Assembly: GCA_034659435.1 (NCBI GenBank)
Contig: JAYEHJ010000066.1
Span: forward strand, 1 to 12,105
Length of the DNA: 12,105 nucleotides
Direction: 5' to 3'
DNA from: JAGLYP01 sp034659435
Lineage (GTDB): Bacteria; Patescibacteriota; Patescibacteriia; Patescibacteriales; UBA12075
This document shows positions 12,055 through 12,105 of this stretch, piece by piece. Each line of letters opens with the position of its first letter. Within the stretch, counting starts at the first letter, position 1. The position numbers and the translations under genes are program-made. The notes under the pieces are model-generated. The model worked only from the letters and a program-made list of their open reading frames with translations, did not search any database and was not told the DNA's origin.

Positions 12055-12105
12055 ATATTCTTTTTACACGTTTAATGTTTTTTGAATATTTATTGCTTTT
12101 TACGA

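Noticed and set aside
12053..12103. Minus-strand open tail (KRVKRI-stop) that could be the end of an upstream gene
   Set aside because: Only 16 lysine-rich codons before the window edge; cannot be told from chance in AT-rich DNA.
1..12105. UGA recoded as glycine (Gracilibacteria/SR1 style)
   Set aside because: Several genes end at TGA at the family's normal length and none has an internal TGA.
1..12105. CRISPR array
   Set aside because: No regularly spaced direct repeats with unique spacers; the only tandem repeat is the heptamer in queA.
12075..12105. Plus-strand ATG with hydrophobic codons (MFFEYLLLFT) running off the window
   Set aside because: Ten codons are too few to support a gene, and no convincing promoter or ribosome binding site precedes it.

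Overview
The window is AT-rich bacterial DNA that uses the standard code: several genes end in TGA and none has an in-frame TGA. Every convincing gene lies on the minus strand. The gene content (archaeal-type class I aldolase, compact queA and ruvB, no multi-gene metabolic pathway), short intergenic gaps and near absence of Shine-Dalgarno sequences suggest a Candidate Phyla Radiation / Patescibacteria-like genome (Parcubacteria-type). This is inference from style; no rRNA or phylogenetic marker was available to settle it.

Layout in minus-strand transcription order (right to left): ruvB (Holliday junction helicase motor), queA (queuosine biosynthesis), an OmpR-type response regulator with a soluble PAS histidine kinase, a class I fructose-bisphosphate aldolase, a small single-pass membrane protein of unknown function, a hairpin-rich gap of about 425 bases, a TrmH/SpoU RNA 2'-O-methyltransferase, a six-gene metal/Fe-S operon, and the first 241 codons of guaB, cut by the window edge.

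The most distinctive region is the six-gene operon at 816-4834. It starts from a near-perfect sigma70-type promoter placed so that the predicted transcript begins at the ATG of a DUF134 helix-turn-helix protein. Next come two small NifX/orange-protein-like proteins, a MinD-type ATPase with an inserted 2x[4Fe-4S] ferredoxin, a cation diffusion facilitator fused to a third NifX-like domain, and a second MinD/ferredoxin ATPase. The set resembles the 'orange protein' (ORP) loci of anaerobes such as Desulfovibrio. It plausibly handles a metal or metal-sulfur cofactor: ATPases and ferredoxins for assembly or redox, NifX domains as carriers, the transporter for ion movement, and DUF134 for control. 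No nitrogenase gene is present.

The most unusual DNA structure is a perfect 42-base palindrome (19-base arms, 4-base loop) inside queA. It is read through in frame as about 14 extra residues, and removing it restores a family-like junction. queA also carries four tandem heptamers. Other non-coding structures are a plus-strand terminator with no visible gene, a cluster of hairpins at 5812-5922, a possible small inverted-repeat element at 5945-6034, and a tmRNA/tRNA-tail-like stretch next to queA.
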